A stretch of DNA of 64,000 nucleotides from Prorocentrum cordatum. Its lineage: Eukaryota > Sar > Dinophyceae > Prorocentrales > Prorocentraceae. The DNA is taken from positions 62,001 to 126,000 of the forward strand of contig CAUYUJ010020586.1 of the NCBI GenBank assembly GCA_963575745.1, written 5' to 3'. The notes under the pieces are model-generated. The model did no database searches and was not told the origin of the DNA. It saw nothing but the letters and a program-made list of their open reading frames with translations. This document shows, one piece after another, positions 31,330-42,408 of this stretch. Position 1 is the first letter of the stretch; every line of letters starts with the position of its first letter. The position numbers and the translations under genes are program-made.

Positions 31330-31912
31330 TTGTGGGCGTGGCTTTTAAGCGCCCCAGAGCGCCCCCAAAGGGCCCCAAAGAAACCCAAAGACGGTCCCAG
31401 AGGGCTCCGAGTCGCCGACGGATCGGTCCAAAACGCCCGAGGTAGCCTCCAGACGGCCGCAGACGCCCCCAAGACGCACAAAGAGGCCTCGAAACAAACA
31501 TCGCCCCATTCCTTTCGGAAAACGTGTTTTTTTCGCGTGCGACGTTTCTCGTCTTTTCGGCTTCCCAACGCTCCAAGACGGTCAAAAAGATCCCCAAAAC
31601 TGACCAAGACGGCCCAAGAAACCTCCAAGAGGGCCCCATGACGGCCCCAAAACAACCCAAGAGGCGCCCAAGAAGCGCCCAAGATGGCCCCAAAACGGCC
31701 CCAAGAGATGTTCAAGATGGGGACCAGGAACCGAAAAGTCCCGCCATCAACCCCAAGAGGCCCCCAGGACCCCAAGAGGCCCCCGGCACCCCAACAGGCC
31801 CCAAGAGGCCCCAACACGGCCCCCAAGAGGACTCAAAACTGCCTCCCCGAGGCCCCCTAGAGGCCCCAACACGGCCCCCAAGCGGCGAGGCAATGTGGGC
31901 CAGCGGATGAAC
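31330..31912. repeat. CCAAGANGGCC array with conserved core, copy 2
   Basis: Dozens of CCAAGAGGCCCC / CCAAGACGGCC words. At 31520-31590 a non-repeat core (TTTTTTTCGCG...TTCTCGTC...GGCTTCCCAACGCTCCAAGA) matches the reverse strand of 62340-62425 and 63955-64000. Confidence 0.7.
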
Positions 31913-31964
31913 GAAACGACTAAATAACAAATGGGGTTAACATAGACTGTTGTCGCTCCGCATG

Positions 31965-32175
31965 GAATTTTTGGATCCGCGCTGACCCCCCCGCCCCTTG
32001 GCGCGCAGAGCGCACCGGGGGCGGCGCTGGAGGCGCCGCCAAGAGGCTACGGCGCGGATCCAATGAATCCGCGCGGAGCGCCAACATTTTTTTAACTTCA
32101 TGGCGACTTTCTTCTTCTTCTTCGACAGAGAAAACATGCACGCGACCGGGCGACGCCAAAACGCCCTTCGGGGGA
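31965..32175. repeat. Fold-back family copy and a diverged TIR-family-2 remnant
   Basis: 31965-32090: GGATCCGCGC, GGCGGCGC-tggag-GCGCCGCC and GAATCCGCGCGGAGCG match the 24949 family. 32095-32175: GAAAACATGCACGCGACCGG resembles the right half of the 31048 element. Confidence 0.5.
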
Positions 32176-32310
32176 GCAGGAGGAGGAGGAGGAGGAGGAG
32201 GAGGAGGAGGAGAAGGAGGAGGTGGAATGGGAGGAGGAGCAGGAGGGAGAGAAGGGGGGGGAGGAATACGGGCAGGAGAGGAAGGAGCAGGAGGAGGAAT
32301 AGGAATAGGA
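32175..32310. repeat. (GGA)n microsatellite
   Basis: GGA with AGA and GGG interruptions. Confidence 0.9.
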
Positions 32311-32952
32311 ATAACCCTGGGGCGCCGCACCGTCCATCCAGCCTGCCAGGAGGGCGCCTAGGTTCTACTACTGTAGGCCGAGAGTGCCGCCTGCGCGCTG
32401 GCCAGCGCCACGGTGGGGCTGGCTCGGGCCCAGTGGCGCACCCAATGGCGCGCAGCCAAGCGGCTGCCACCATCAGCACCGTCCTCAGGGAGACTCTTGC
32501 CTGAGCGACGCACACACGAAAGAGGGGAGGGGCAGAGCGCCAGGCGCCTTACCACTCCCCCAGAGGGACGAGGAGGAGACACCGCCCGAAGCACCCTCAA
32601 GGGAGAGGAACCAGCGGCCCACCCCTACCTCGAGAGCGGCCTCGAGCAGCGCCCTTTCCTCGCCCCTTAGCCCCCCTGCCGCGGTTGACAGGGGGTCGAA
32701 CATTTAGTGCAACAGCTGGCCCCATTTCAGAGGCATTCTGGATCGTGTACATAAGGGGGGGAGGGTCGGAAGGGGGCTCCAGGCCAGGAGGAGGAGGAAT
32801 GGGGCGAGGTAAAAGCAAAACAGGAGCGGGCGGAGCGGCTAAGCCTCGCACACGACGAGCCGCATCCTCGGAAAGAAGACCTGCACGCAGAAGGCCGCGC
32901 GCACGGTCGCTCTGGCTCCAGTCGAAGCCTCTGGAGCGACTGCGAGCACAGC

Positions 32953-33675
32953 TCACTTGACTACGTCCAGCAGCCGCTGCGCCTCCCTCACGAGCACCCC
33001 ACGAGGCGCTCCTCCAATCGTCTTGATGCCGCCCTCGGCGCGGAGCGTCGCTCTGATCGCCTTCAGCAGCCCGATTGCTTCTGGGAGCTCTCCTGCCAGC
33101 AGGAACTGCACCTTCACCATGTCCTCGCCCTCGGGGGACTTGGTCTTGACCCTCTTGGCTTTGCAATAGCGGATCGTGTCCGCGAGCTCCTCGGGATTCG
33201 TGATCTTCATCACGGTCTGCACCCAGAAGGCGTGGGCCGCCTTCCTGTCCTCCGCCAGGAGCGTGTCCCCCTCGGGCTTTGTCGCCGCCCCCTGCACCAG
33301 CGCCGTGAAGACACGAAGGTGGGGCGCGCACAACTTCTTCTTCGTGTAGGTCGGATCCTGCTTCTCCTTCTCGCGCTCCTCCTGCGCCTCCGAGTTGAAG
33401 GCCTGGTTCTCCTCGAGCATGAGCTGCACGGTCGGGGAGTCGACCTTGCACAGCCACGTGTCGTACACCGCGCCGATGAGCGCCCGCAGCTCCGCCTCGT
33501 CGCTCAGCACCAGCTTGGCGAGGACGATGACCAGCTCGTCCAGACTTTGTTTTTTTCCACCTTTGGCGGATCCGCGGGGCGCGCCGCTTGGCTTCTCTCC
33601 TGCCTTCGGCTTCTTGGACGACGGCGCCTCCTCGGACAGCTTGGCCATCCAGCCTGGGCGCGCGAGCGTCGACAT
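32953..33675 (-). CDS. 240-residue hypothetical protein at the 3' side of LINE-C
   Basis: The ATG at 33675 is fixed by an in-frame TGA two codons upstream. The product has a Ser/Pro/Lys-rich basic start (SSKKPKAGEKPSGAPRGSAK), a helical body (LDELVIVLAKLVLSDEAELRALI then VYDTWL), a charged coiled stretch (NSEAQEEREKEKQ), KKKLCAPHLRVFTALVQGA, and a helical C-terminus ending LVREAQRLLDVVK. The composition is protein-like, unlike the +1 frame of the same DNA, which stays open only because the DNA is GC-rich. It resembles in layout a family of dinoflagellate proteins I associate with retroelements (helix pair, then a P-H motif), so it may be an ORF1-type protein of another LINE or a host gene. 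No domain can be named with confidence. Confidence 0.6.
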   Translation of the reverse strand: MSTLARPGWMAKLSEEAPSSKKPKAGEKPSGAPRGSAKGGKKQSLDELVIVLAKLVLSDEAELRALIGAVYDTWLCKVDSPTVQLMLEENQAFNSEAQEEREKEKQDPTYTKKKLCAPHLRVFTALVQGAATKPEGDTLLAEDRKAAHAFWVQTVMKITNPEELADTIRYCKAKRVKTKSPEGEDMVKVQFLLAGELPEAIGLLKAIRATLRAEGGIKTIGGAPRGVLVREAQRLLDVVK

Positions 33676-33689
33676 AGCTCACAGTCGCC

Positions 33690-36600
33690 TCACCAGCAAC
33701 AATATAACAGTGTCGGTGTCGATCGTAAACAGAAAGCTCTCGAGGAAAATGAATACGGACATGAAACTGATAGCTCTTGAGATCAGATCCGTGAAATTCG
33801 CAAAGCAGACATTGTAGATCATTAGGCTCATGCAGGGGCTCTTGAGTTCGCCCCCCACCCGAATAGCAGCAGCCTCTATTCATGGAACCAGCCAAATGAC
33901 GACTCGCCGTGACGGTGCTAGAGAAGACCTCAAGGCAGTTGGGGCACTGGTTGGTTTTGCAGAGGACGTGCCCGAGAGACCGAATCCCGTGATGAAACCT
34001 CATATGATTAAGGGCCGCTTTCTTATCGGGTAAAACTTCACCACAGACTTGTTTAGCTCCCTCTGTCCCAATAAATACCCCACATACCCACTTCACCCCG
34101 TCCTCCTTGAAGCTAACCTCCTCCTCCAACTCCATGACAGGGTCCTTCGGGATATACTCTGGTGGGGGAATACATACGGTGTGACGCCGACGCTTAAGAA
34201 GAGAGAAATCTATTTTTCCCAGCGACTTGCCGAGATCCTCGTCCCACCAAAGCGCGAGGAACGAGCCTTGCAAGCGGGCGAGCAACTCCTCGCCCTCTTC
34301 CAGCACGTGCAGACTTTCCAAGTCTGCGAAGAGAAGTCTTGCCCACGGGTTTGCGTAGGCCGTGAGACGCCCCATGTAGTCATACTGGGGACCAGGGCCA
34401 GAAGGAAGCTCCGCAAACAGAGCCGCGATGATCTGCACGTGGCGGCGCGGGAAGCGCACAATCTGCACCAGCCAGTTCAAACGCCTAACCCGCAGCTCAA
34501 GAAATGTGGGGTTGAGCCTCCAGTAGTCCAAAACCTTCTCATTGGGTAGAGTATGTATGTGTGATTCTCCTTCCCAGGAGGCTCCTCCCCTCATCGCAAC
34601 TCTACAGTATTTAACAAAGACAGTATCAATACGCTTACACTGGCCCTCGGTCACCAGGAACGCCTCGAGATTTTGGAGCCCAGCATTTTGCACCCCCATC
34701 AAGACAGATCTGCGAAGACGGAAAGCGACGTCCTTGGTCGACCAGAACTTGCCCAGGGAATGGAAAGAGGCCTGCAAAGCTGAAATACGTTTGGTCACTT
34801 CCACCGAGATCACCCCCGTAGCATGTATCTGTCCTCCCAGCACCCTCAAGTAAGGAACAACCCCTCCATCAAAAAAGTGCTCGCTGTTCCTACGTAACAC
34901 ACGATTAGCAGCAGCAGAGCCTCGGCCTACCAGTGAGACGATGGTGTTCTGCTTAGCCCGATTCTGAGCCCACCCACCGGCAGCCAAGGCGGTGTCCAGC
35001 AACTGATTGGAGTGCCGATTCACAGCACTCAGAACTTCGAGGGCCGCGTCCTCTCTCAAAGATGCCGCACCACCTCCGATATGAAGCTTGGTAAGGTCGT
35101 CAGCGTATTTCGTCAGGCTGAGATCGACCTCACCCAAACCTAAAACAGGACACTCGGCTCGAAGAAATTCTTCAGAATCAAGAGTCTCTCGAAGTTGCTC
35201 ACTCCACTCTTCTACTGGATGTGAATATGCCCTGCTAAAGCTTTCGACAGCGCACGGGCCCCCCATGAGAGCACCACAACGAGGCCTGACGATAAGTTTA
35301 CGATCTCGAGTCGGAAGTTCGATAGTCGCCGAGCGAAACCGATCCAAACCATACTCCCAATCTTCTAAGTCCAGAAGCTCCGAGTTGACCCTTTCCAATA
35401 GCCTCCAAGACGTCGAGGGGAATGCATTGCTGAGGTCCTTGTTGGACCAGGTAGTACTGTAACCTCCTAGCCGAAGACGGTGAGACATAATCTGCATAAC
35501 CAACATGGCACCTTCCTTCCTCCTCCCCCTCGCGAATCCGTAGTCACATGGTCCCAGAGGCTGTGGTTTGTGCCTTCTCATAGCTCCAGAAAGCCACGCC
35601 TTTCCCAAGGGGTCCAGCAAATGTATAACCCGTTTGCCTCGGGGTCCAGCAACACTGCTCTTGGGTAAAGCACAGCCAAAACTACGGTTCCACGAACGGG
35701 GAAAGCGCCCTGCAAACCTAATGCACATGAGTCCACGCTCAAGCGCTTCCTGCAACGACGTCGCGTCCAGGGAGAAGTCGGCGCCGAGGCCGTGCCTGCA
35801 CTGTCTGAGACCAAACTGCGGGTTCGTGATCATGCCCCAGATCTCTACAGGAACAGACTAAGGGGGGCAAGCACGTCGTTTAGGCGCATGTTCGAGATAA
35901 CCTGCAATAGAACCAAGATCAATCTTCGCTTCCACTGAAAAAGCACCGTAATAGCCCTCCTTCCTCTCCTCCAGCTGGCACTCGTTCTCCACCACCTCCT
36001 CCACCTCCATCCCGCCCTGGGGTCCAGGAAGTTTCCAGACGGATAACCATTCTTCAGCCGAAAGTGCAGCTCCCTGTAGATGTCTGAGATTCCTGCCCCG
36101 AGGGGCCTTACCGCGGCAGGCGAGCAACCTAATGAGTCGGTGCGCCTCCTTCAAATTTCTGACCCTCCAGGCCTCGTCTAACTCCTCGGTGACCTCCTGC
36201 CTCCACCTCCTGTACTGCCTCCTCCTCACCGTGGCGCATTCCTTACTGCACTGCTTGAGCTCCTCCTTCAATTCCTCCTCCTCCAGATCGTAGACTGCCT
36301 GCGAGAGTCGTAGCCTGAGTTGCAGGCGACGAGCGAGCAGGGCGCGGCGTTCAGCAGCTTGCTGACGATACAAGTCCGAGCAGCTGGCTAGAGATCCACT
36401 AAAGATGCTTGATGCCGCCTCCTGCAGCGCTGCGTTGAACTTCTCAAAATAACTGTCAGGCTGGCCGTGCTTGAGGGCCTCTCCAAGATCCTCGGACAGC
36501 TCCTGAACCTTCTGAGAGGCCTTCTCCAGGAACGAGTGGCGACCTTCTGAGAACTTCATCGCCTCAAAATTCCAGAAAACGCGTGCAACGCGATCCTCCT

Positions 36601-37470
36601 GAGGGGGCTGGAAGTCCCATTTCAAATTGCAGTGCAGTGGAACATGGTCCCTGGGGTACCTGCTGGGGATCAGCTGGTGCTTTCTCATCAACTTCATCAG
36701 GGGGCCTCCAGAGATCTCGAGGGACGCGGCAGCAGCAGGCCCAAAGATGTAGTCCACACGACTGGACTGAGACTGATTGCCAAACCACGTAGGCTCCACC
36801 TTCTCTCGCAGGCCTAGCAGAACATACCCGTACTCCTCCATCAGCTCCCTGACCTGTTCTCCAGCTCCCCCCACCATCATCTCCTTAGTGCTCAGCTCCT
36901 CCCTCACGACGCTCGTATCCGTATACCTCCACCTTCCCTCCTTCAGCCCGATGCCTAGCCCGTCATTTAGGTCCATACTGATCAAAGGCAGGACCCTGGT
37001 ATGGTGAGCCAGCTCAGAAACAACGGAGCGAGTCCCAGACGACCAGCTTCTCGACAGTAGCAACATAGTTCGGACGGCCGAGCACACCTCGAGGCCGTGG
37101 CGGGAAGTAGGCGCCAATCACTGCCAGGTCGAGCCCTGCCCGCTTGACCCTCACGCCCAAGCCACGGCCTCCGAGTGCGGGTGGAGGGAGCCAGTGCCTG
37201 ACGATGTGACTTTCCCTCAACCCGCAGCTGAACGTCATAGATACACCAGCCGAGCGATTCGTGTAGGGGCCTCTGCCATATCCTGCTTCGAGCAAAAGTA
37301 CGCCGTGCACCCGTTTTTTTTGACAATGGGGAGTCACGAGCAGCACGAGCCTGTGTACCCACCAACACCGCCACATGGAAGGACTGGGCGGTGGTGACGA
37401 TCACCTCTTCTTGGCGGTCCTGATTGTTGAAACTCAGGGGATTCCAATGCAAGAATCGAACAACTGACAT
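33690..37470 (-). pseudogene. LINE-C ORF2: endonuclease, reverse transcriptase, C2H2 fingers; two frameshifts and one TAG
   Basis: Starts MSVVRFLHWNPLSFNNQDRQ (EN, N-x-P-L-S block). A frameshift sits at an A8 run (plus-strand T8 at about 37313-37320). VIGAYFPPRPRGV and, after a second shift near 37040, PLISMDLNDGLG, SSRVDYIFGP and YPRDHVPLHC complete EN. A linker follows to 35861, where TAG interrupts an otherwise continuous frame, then RT: DYGFARGRRKEGAML, motif A WSNKDLSNAFPS, motif B GALMGGPCAVESFSRAYS, motif C KYADDLTKLH (both Asp kept). The C-terminus has three Cys/His modules (CGEVLPDKKAALNHMRFHHG; CPNCLEVF...ASRHL; CLLCEFHGSDLKSYQFHVRI). The catalytic residues are intact, so the copy may be fairly young. 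Confidence 0.85.
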
Positions 37471-37600
37471 GAAGACGGCCGCGCTCGGCAGCCTGACCCG
37501 CTGGCCAAAAGGAACGTTGCGGTAAACAGAGTGTGTGTACTTCATTAGATATCGAAGGTGGGAGGTGCAACAGGGCGCGCTCGCGCCACCTAGCAGGAGG
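33690..37600 (-). mobile_element. LINE-C, EN-RT-zinc-finger type
   Basis: The ORF2 endonuclease starts at 37470, about 120 nt from a (GGA)n tract at 37598-37616, and the element ends with C2H2 fingers near 33720. There is no RNase H, unlike LINE-B and LINE-D, so it belongs to another clade. No ORF1 is visible upstream: the region beyond 37600 is a separate repeat that recurs at 57430-57960. Confidence 0.8.
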
Positions 37601-37604
37601 AGGA

Positions 37605-38545
37605 GGAGGAGGGGGAAGACGAGGCCCAGTGTAAACCCAAGAATCATCAACGATCTTGGAATGAACCCTCCACCCAACCTCTCTTTTTTCATGGGTCCCC
37701 ACAACGTTTCATTTCCATTGAAGGTGTCTCGTTGAAACACAACCGTTTGAAGATCCAGAAGCATTTCAAAACACTGCTATCCGGGGGATTTCAACGCCAA
37801 CTATCAACCTGACTGCGACGCCTTGACGATCCGAAATCGTGCCAGAGCGTCATTTACGGGACTCCAGCACCGCGAAGCAACATAATTGTTGCACCCGCAA
37901 GCTCCTGAATTTTCCCCAAATGCTATTTCTGGCACGTTGATCATAGGAATCCGTGAAAATATTGCAATTGTTTTGGAAACGAATGCGCACGGCGCTGAGG
38001 CGAACACCACAATTTGAAAAACCACCCGCCCTCAATCCGCGAAGTTGTTGCACATTCTTTCAGAAACCAGCGAATGCGCGCGGCGCTAAGGCGAGAGCCA
38101 CAATTTGAAAACCACTCGCCTTCAATCCGTGAAACGTTTGCAAATGTTTGAAGCGAATGTGCGCGGCACTAACGCGAGAGCCACATGTTGAAAACGGCCC
38201 GCCCTCAATCCGCGAAGATCTTGCCACTTTTTGACACGGAAGCCCGCGGCACTATGGCGACAACCACAATTTGATAGCCACCCGCCTTCAATCCGCGAAC
38301 CACATGTTTAAAACGAATGCGCGCGGCGATAGGCGATAACCACATTTTGAAAACGACCCGCCCTGGATCCGCGAAGCTCTTGCAATGTTTTAGAATGAAC
38401 GCGCGCGGCGCTAAAGCAAGAAAAGCATGTGGAAAACGACCCGTCCTCAATCCGTGAAGCTCTTGCAATCATTTTAAGCGATTGCGCGCGGCGCTGAAGC
38501 GACAACCCCATTTTGACAACCGTCCGCCCTCCAATCTGTAAAACG
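37605..38545 (-). repeat. Dispersed repeat R37 with 70-80-bp minisatellite, copy 1
   Basis: About eight tandem units at 37860-38545 (CCGCCCTCAATCCGCGAAG, CTTGCAATGTTT, GAATGCGCGCGGCGCTAAGG, GAGAGCCACAATTTGAAAAC), then a non-repetitive part to 37605 ending in GGGTTTACACTGGG and a CTCC tract (minus strand). A collinear inverted copy is at 57430-57960. Confidence 0.8.
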
Positions 38546-38659
38546 GCTGTCACTTTTCAAATTACAGAACCAGAACGGGCGAGGAAGTCTTAGTCGAAAC
38601 GCCCGGCCCGCCCCCCAAAAAACCTCGGGGCGCGACAAGGAAAAATTATATATTAGGAA

Positions 38660-39285
38660 AAGGAAAAGGAGGAGGAGGAGGAGGAGGAGGAGGAGGAGGA
38701 GGGAGGAGGAGGGAGGAAGGAAGGAGAAGGAAGGAAGGAAGGAAGGAAGGAAGGAAGGAAAGGAAGGAAGGAAGGAAGGAAGGAGGAGGAGGAGGAGGAG
38801 GAAGGAGGAGGAGGAGGAGGAGGAGGAGGAGGAGGAGGAGGAGGAGGAGGAGGAGGAGGAGGAGGGGAGAGAGGAGGAGGAGAGGAGAAGGAGGAGGAGG
38901 AGGAGGAGGAGGGAGGGGAGGATGGAGGAGGGGACGGGGGAGAGGAGGAGGAGGGAGGTGGGAGGAGGGAGCTGGGAGGCGGGACGAGGGAGGAGGGGGG
39001 GGGGCGGGGGAGGAGGAGGAGGAGGAAAACGGGGAGGAGGAGGAGGAGGGGGAGGAGGAGGAGGGGGAGGAGGGGGGAAGAAGCGGAGGTGGAGGAGGAG
39101 GAAGAGGAGGAGGAGGAGGGAGGAGGAGGAGGAGGAGGAGGAGGAGGAGGAGGAGGAGAAGGATATAGGGGGGAAGGAGGAGGAGGGGGGGAGGGGGAAG
39201 GGGGAGGAGGAGGAGGAGGAAGAGGAGGAGGAGGAGGAAGAGGAGGAGGAGGGGGAGGAGGAGGAGGAGGAGGAGTTCTGGAGTT
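38660..39285. repeat. 600-bp (GGA)n / (GGAA)n microsatellite
   Basis: Nearly pure purine for over 600 bp, with a GGAAGGAAGG block at 38715-38785. All open frames here are artefacts. Confidence 0.95.
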
Positions 39286-39739
39286 CTGGGTGTAGCGACC
39301 AGGTCGGATCGAAAAGCATCGGAAAGCCTCAGAAAGCCCCGCCCGCTCAGCAGACCTCGGAGAAGAGCGAAACCCGGATTGCCTCAAGCCCATTAACCAG
39401 ATCACCATGCGGACCACGACGACCTGGAACCCTGCCAAGACGCGCAGGTGACCTCGATGGGGCGAGCGCCATTCAATTCGAACACAGAGTCAACACGTGG
39501 CCAGAAAACCTTCAGGAAGCTGGACTAACGAGTATGACATGGTTCGTACATCTGAGTCTCCTCGGACATTAGCTATGCTGCTACCCACCCTGCCAGAGCC
39601 GCACGTGAGCAATACCGACTCCTCAGACCCCCCCCCAAACCGAAACACTGGGAAAGACCTCCCTCCTTCGTAATGCAGGAGAGATACAACATGGACTTGC
39701 GCCGTGTCGCCACAACTGTGCGCACCAACGGTTCCATAA

Positions 39740-40770
39740 CACCTGACCACCCTGCAGGCCGCAACTGCGTACAGTGCCAGGCCGTAAACTGCCCTGCGCA
39801 TCCTTCCCATTGGGACAGCTGGTGCAGAAAATCGGACCCAGCCCTTCCACTGCAGTTTGACAGAAGTAGTAGCAGCTTGCACCCTGTCCGCGAGAAAATG
39901 AGAAACCCCATCGCTGCATAATAAAGCACAGCACAAAGTCAGCTCCCGACAACCTGATTGCACCCATTCTTGCAGTGTTGAGGTTGTATAACCGTCATAA
40001 GCCCACGCTACTGATGTTCATAGTGGTAGCGAATGACGTGAATACCTGACTATCTGGGGCTCTCATTGCCAGAGGGATGGAAACCAGCTGTACTCACCGC
40101 CAGTCCCGACTATAAACTCCCTTGGCAGAATTGGAAGAGGACAAAACCGTAGGAGGATGACGCACTGATCCACTGCACAGTTGAAAGCACCCACCACCAG
40201 AAAAAAAACCAGACCACCTGCGTGAGCGGCAGCCCCAATTGTAAACTTCCTGGCGGATTTGGGAGATAACTGGGCCGCAAGAGATGACGCCTGCAGCCCT
40301 TTGCTTCGCAAAGAACTAAATACTCGTTGAAAGCCGATTTCCAACTACATTGGAAATTGCAACTCCTGCCGGCGACGTCGGACCCTCAACGCCTGCTGTT
40401 GACCGAGCCCCACTTGAGTGCCCACTGGATAGCGGAGAGAGACAGCCCGAAAATGCCTGGTATGATGACGTAGAAAGCGAGTCCCGTGAAACACACAGTG
40501 TCCAATACTTGCAGCCACCGACTCCAGGAAGCAGCCCTCTGATTGCTGTCGGTACCCTCCCCGAGCGGCGCTGGGAGATAACAGAACCGCAGGAGATGCA
40601 GCCAGGGGCAAAGCCGACACACCCAACTTGATTGAGGATGATGTTGCTCACCGCCTTACTGCAAAGAGATAGAGGGTTGTCACCATTGGCAGAGAAAAAC
40701 GACTGAAAGCCCCATCGCCACAATATTAGCCGAGCTGAAGCCTCCTGCAGGGATTCACACACGACTATAG
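39740..40770. repeat. Degenerate tandem array, about 385-400-bp units
   Basis: CTGAAAGCCCCATCGCCACA (about 40698), GTTGAAAGCCGATTTCCAAC (about 40327) and GAGAAACCCCATCGCTGCAT (about 39900) are spaced about 380-430 bp. GGGAGATAACTGGGCCGCAA and GGGAGATAACAGAACCGCAG mark the partner blocks. No protein is supported. Confidence 0.45.
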
Positions 40771-40788
40771 TAGCTGAGATGTTCGTGG

Positions 40789-41873
40789 TTAGTGGCCTTC
40801 GCGCTCTTGTGGTCCACCCCCCAAGCGGCTAGTGCTGGGCTGCGGTGGCCTTACTGCCGTCGCGAAGAGCCACATGATCCCCGCGTTGTAGTTGGCGCGC
40901 GGCTGAAGCACACTGGTTGCAACCACTGCCTGGTCCCATATTGCATCAGAACCTCCAGCCTGTACGCTGCGCAAGTGCCCGTCCATGAGTTGTTGAACCC
41001 TGTAGGTCCTTGGCGTATTCGTGGAAGTCTGCATCGGTGCCCGTAGAGCCTCCCAACGTACGAAGGACAACTGGCATGTGCTCAGTGGCCACCGGCGTTG
41101 CTGGCACTTGGCGCCCTCCAAGGTTGGCGAGCACACTGAGACCGCAACCGCAAGTTAAACCTCCACCGCCATCGGCTGCGAAAAGAATTTTCCAACCGCG
41201 TATGGTGGCGGAGCTGCGCGCTCTGACAAGGTTGAAGATGCCGTCGGTCCCCAAGTAGTGAGAGGCTTCGAGCGGTCCGTTGTCGGCGACCTTGACAGTC
41301 AGGTCGCGGCCATTCACAAGCGGCGTGGCCTCCGATCCTGATGCCTCCGCGCACTGCTGCGGCTTGTACCCTGGGATCGCACCGAGAGTGGCAATTGTCG
41401 AGGGGGTACCGCTGACTCTGACCTTGTCCGACCGTCGGCTGATACTGATCACCGTCGCATGCGGAAGTTGACCCACTGCAGCCTCGCATGTCATGTTCTC
41501 GTAAACGGGCCGTCTCTCGGCCCTGTCCACTGCGGAGCCGAGGTACTTCTGCATCAAGAGGTCGAGGTAGTCGCGGCCCTGAGATGGCGGACAAACGCAG
41601 GATATGACCACGAGTGCAGGTGACGCACAGAGTTCACGATCTTCATATAGTTGAAAGATGTTGCGGCTCTTGCACGGAATGCCCAGCGGCTCGAGGAGCG
41701 GTTGTGCAGCCTGCTCGACTACCTGCGGGTTAATGTCCGACATCTCCCAGTGACGCAGGATTGAATGCGCCGCCATACTGGGTGCGACCGTTGCCATACT
41801 TGGAGACTGTGTCCCGTTCTTGTAACGTCCGAGGATGTCAGCGTAAACGACGCCGATGCTGTCGGAAACGTGT
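40789..41873 (-). pseudogene. Unrecognised gene or exon with one frameshift
   Basis: A protein-like frame runs from KHVSDSIGVVYADILGRYKN (about 41870) through MATVAPSMAAHSILRHWEMS (41797), RNIFQLYEDRELCASPALVV, RRPVYENMTCEAAVGQLPHA and WKILFAADGGGGLTCGCGLS to EYAKDLQG near 41005. Its own frame soon loses sense, while the neighbouring frame continues VQQLMDGHLRSVQAGGSDAI...YNAGIMWLFATAV to a stop at 40789. So either a one-base shift or an intron lies near 41000. The composition is unlike the GC-driven frames around it. I do not recognise the family; no signal peptide or membrane segment is obvious. The sequence just upstream of 41870 could be a splice acceptor. Confidence 0.5.
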
Positions 41874-41879
41874 TTAACT

Positions 41880-42400
41880 CTCCTTAGTCAACCCCACCTG
41901 AATCCGAGAGTCCAAACCAGTAGAATACCAGAGCCAGAGTAGGGGTGTCCCCCAAGCGCCACGAGAAGGCGGAGAGCAGGCGAGGCGGCTAGCACATCGA
42001 GAGCCCAAAGAGGTGGAGGAGGAGGAGGAGGCGGAGGAGGAAGATGAGTTTTCTCCCCGAAAGGATTTCTGCTATCCGCGCAGGCCTGAGTGCGCTCACA
42101 GGGCGCAGCCGCTCCGCTGCGTCGGCGCAGCTGGGCGCCAACTAGCGCCGCGCAACTCAACGCAAATCGCCCGCGGGGCTGCCTGTTTAGCCGAAACAAG
42201 GCAGACGGGGAAACAGGCGGGCCCCGGACAACCCCGGCACCGCCGACAGAGCGAGGGAACAGGTCGTCGATGCCTCCTCCAATACGCACGGGCAGGAGGA
42301 ACGCCTCTCCGCGCCGGCGATCCCGATGCCTTCAGCCTCTGGAGCTGGAGGCACTAGGCGGGCTCATGGGAGGAGGGCTCGGTTCTGAGCCCCGCGGACG
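41880..42400. other. Short (GGA)n tract and GC-rich DNA, no gene seen
   Basis: 42013-42045 is GGAGGAGGAGGCGGA. TTCAGCCTCTGGAGC occurs twice (42332 and 42408). Confidence 0.4.
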
Positions 42401-42408
42401 CGATTCCT

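Noticed and set aside
32597-33690. Extension of LINE-C ORF2 into a 1078-codon protein
   Set aside because: After about 33700 the frame overlaps the better 240-aa ORF and turns into Arg/Gly/Ala-rich nonsense typical of GC-rich out-of-frame translation.
38474-39572. Pro/Ser- or Gly/Glu-rich open frames of over 200 codons
   Set aside because: Pure (GGA)n microsatellite; no complexity and open on both strands.
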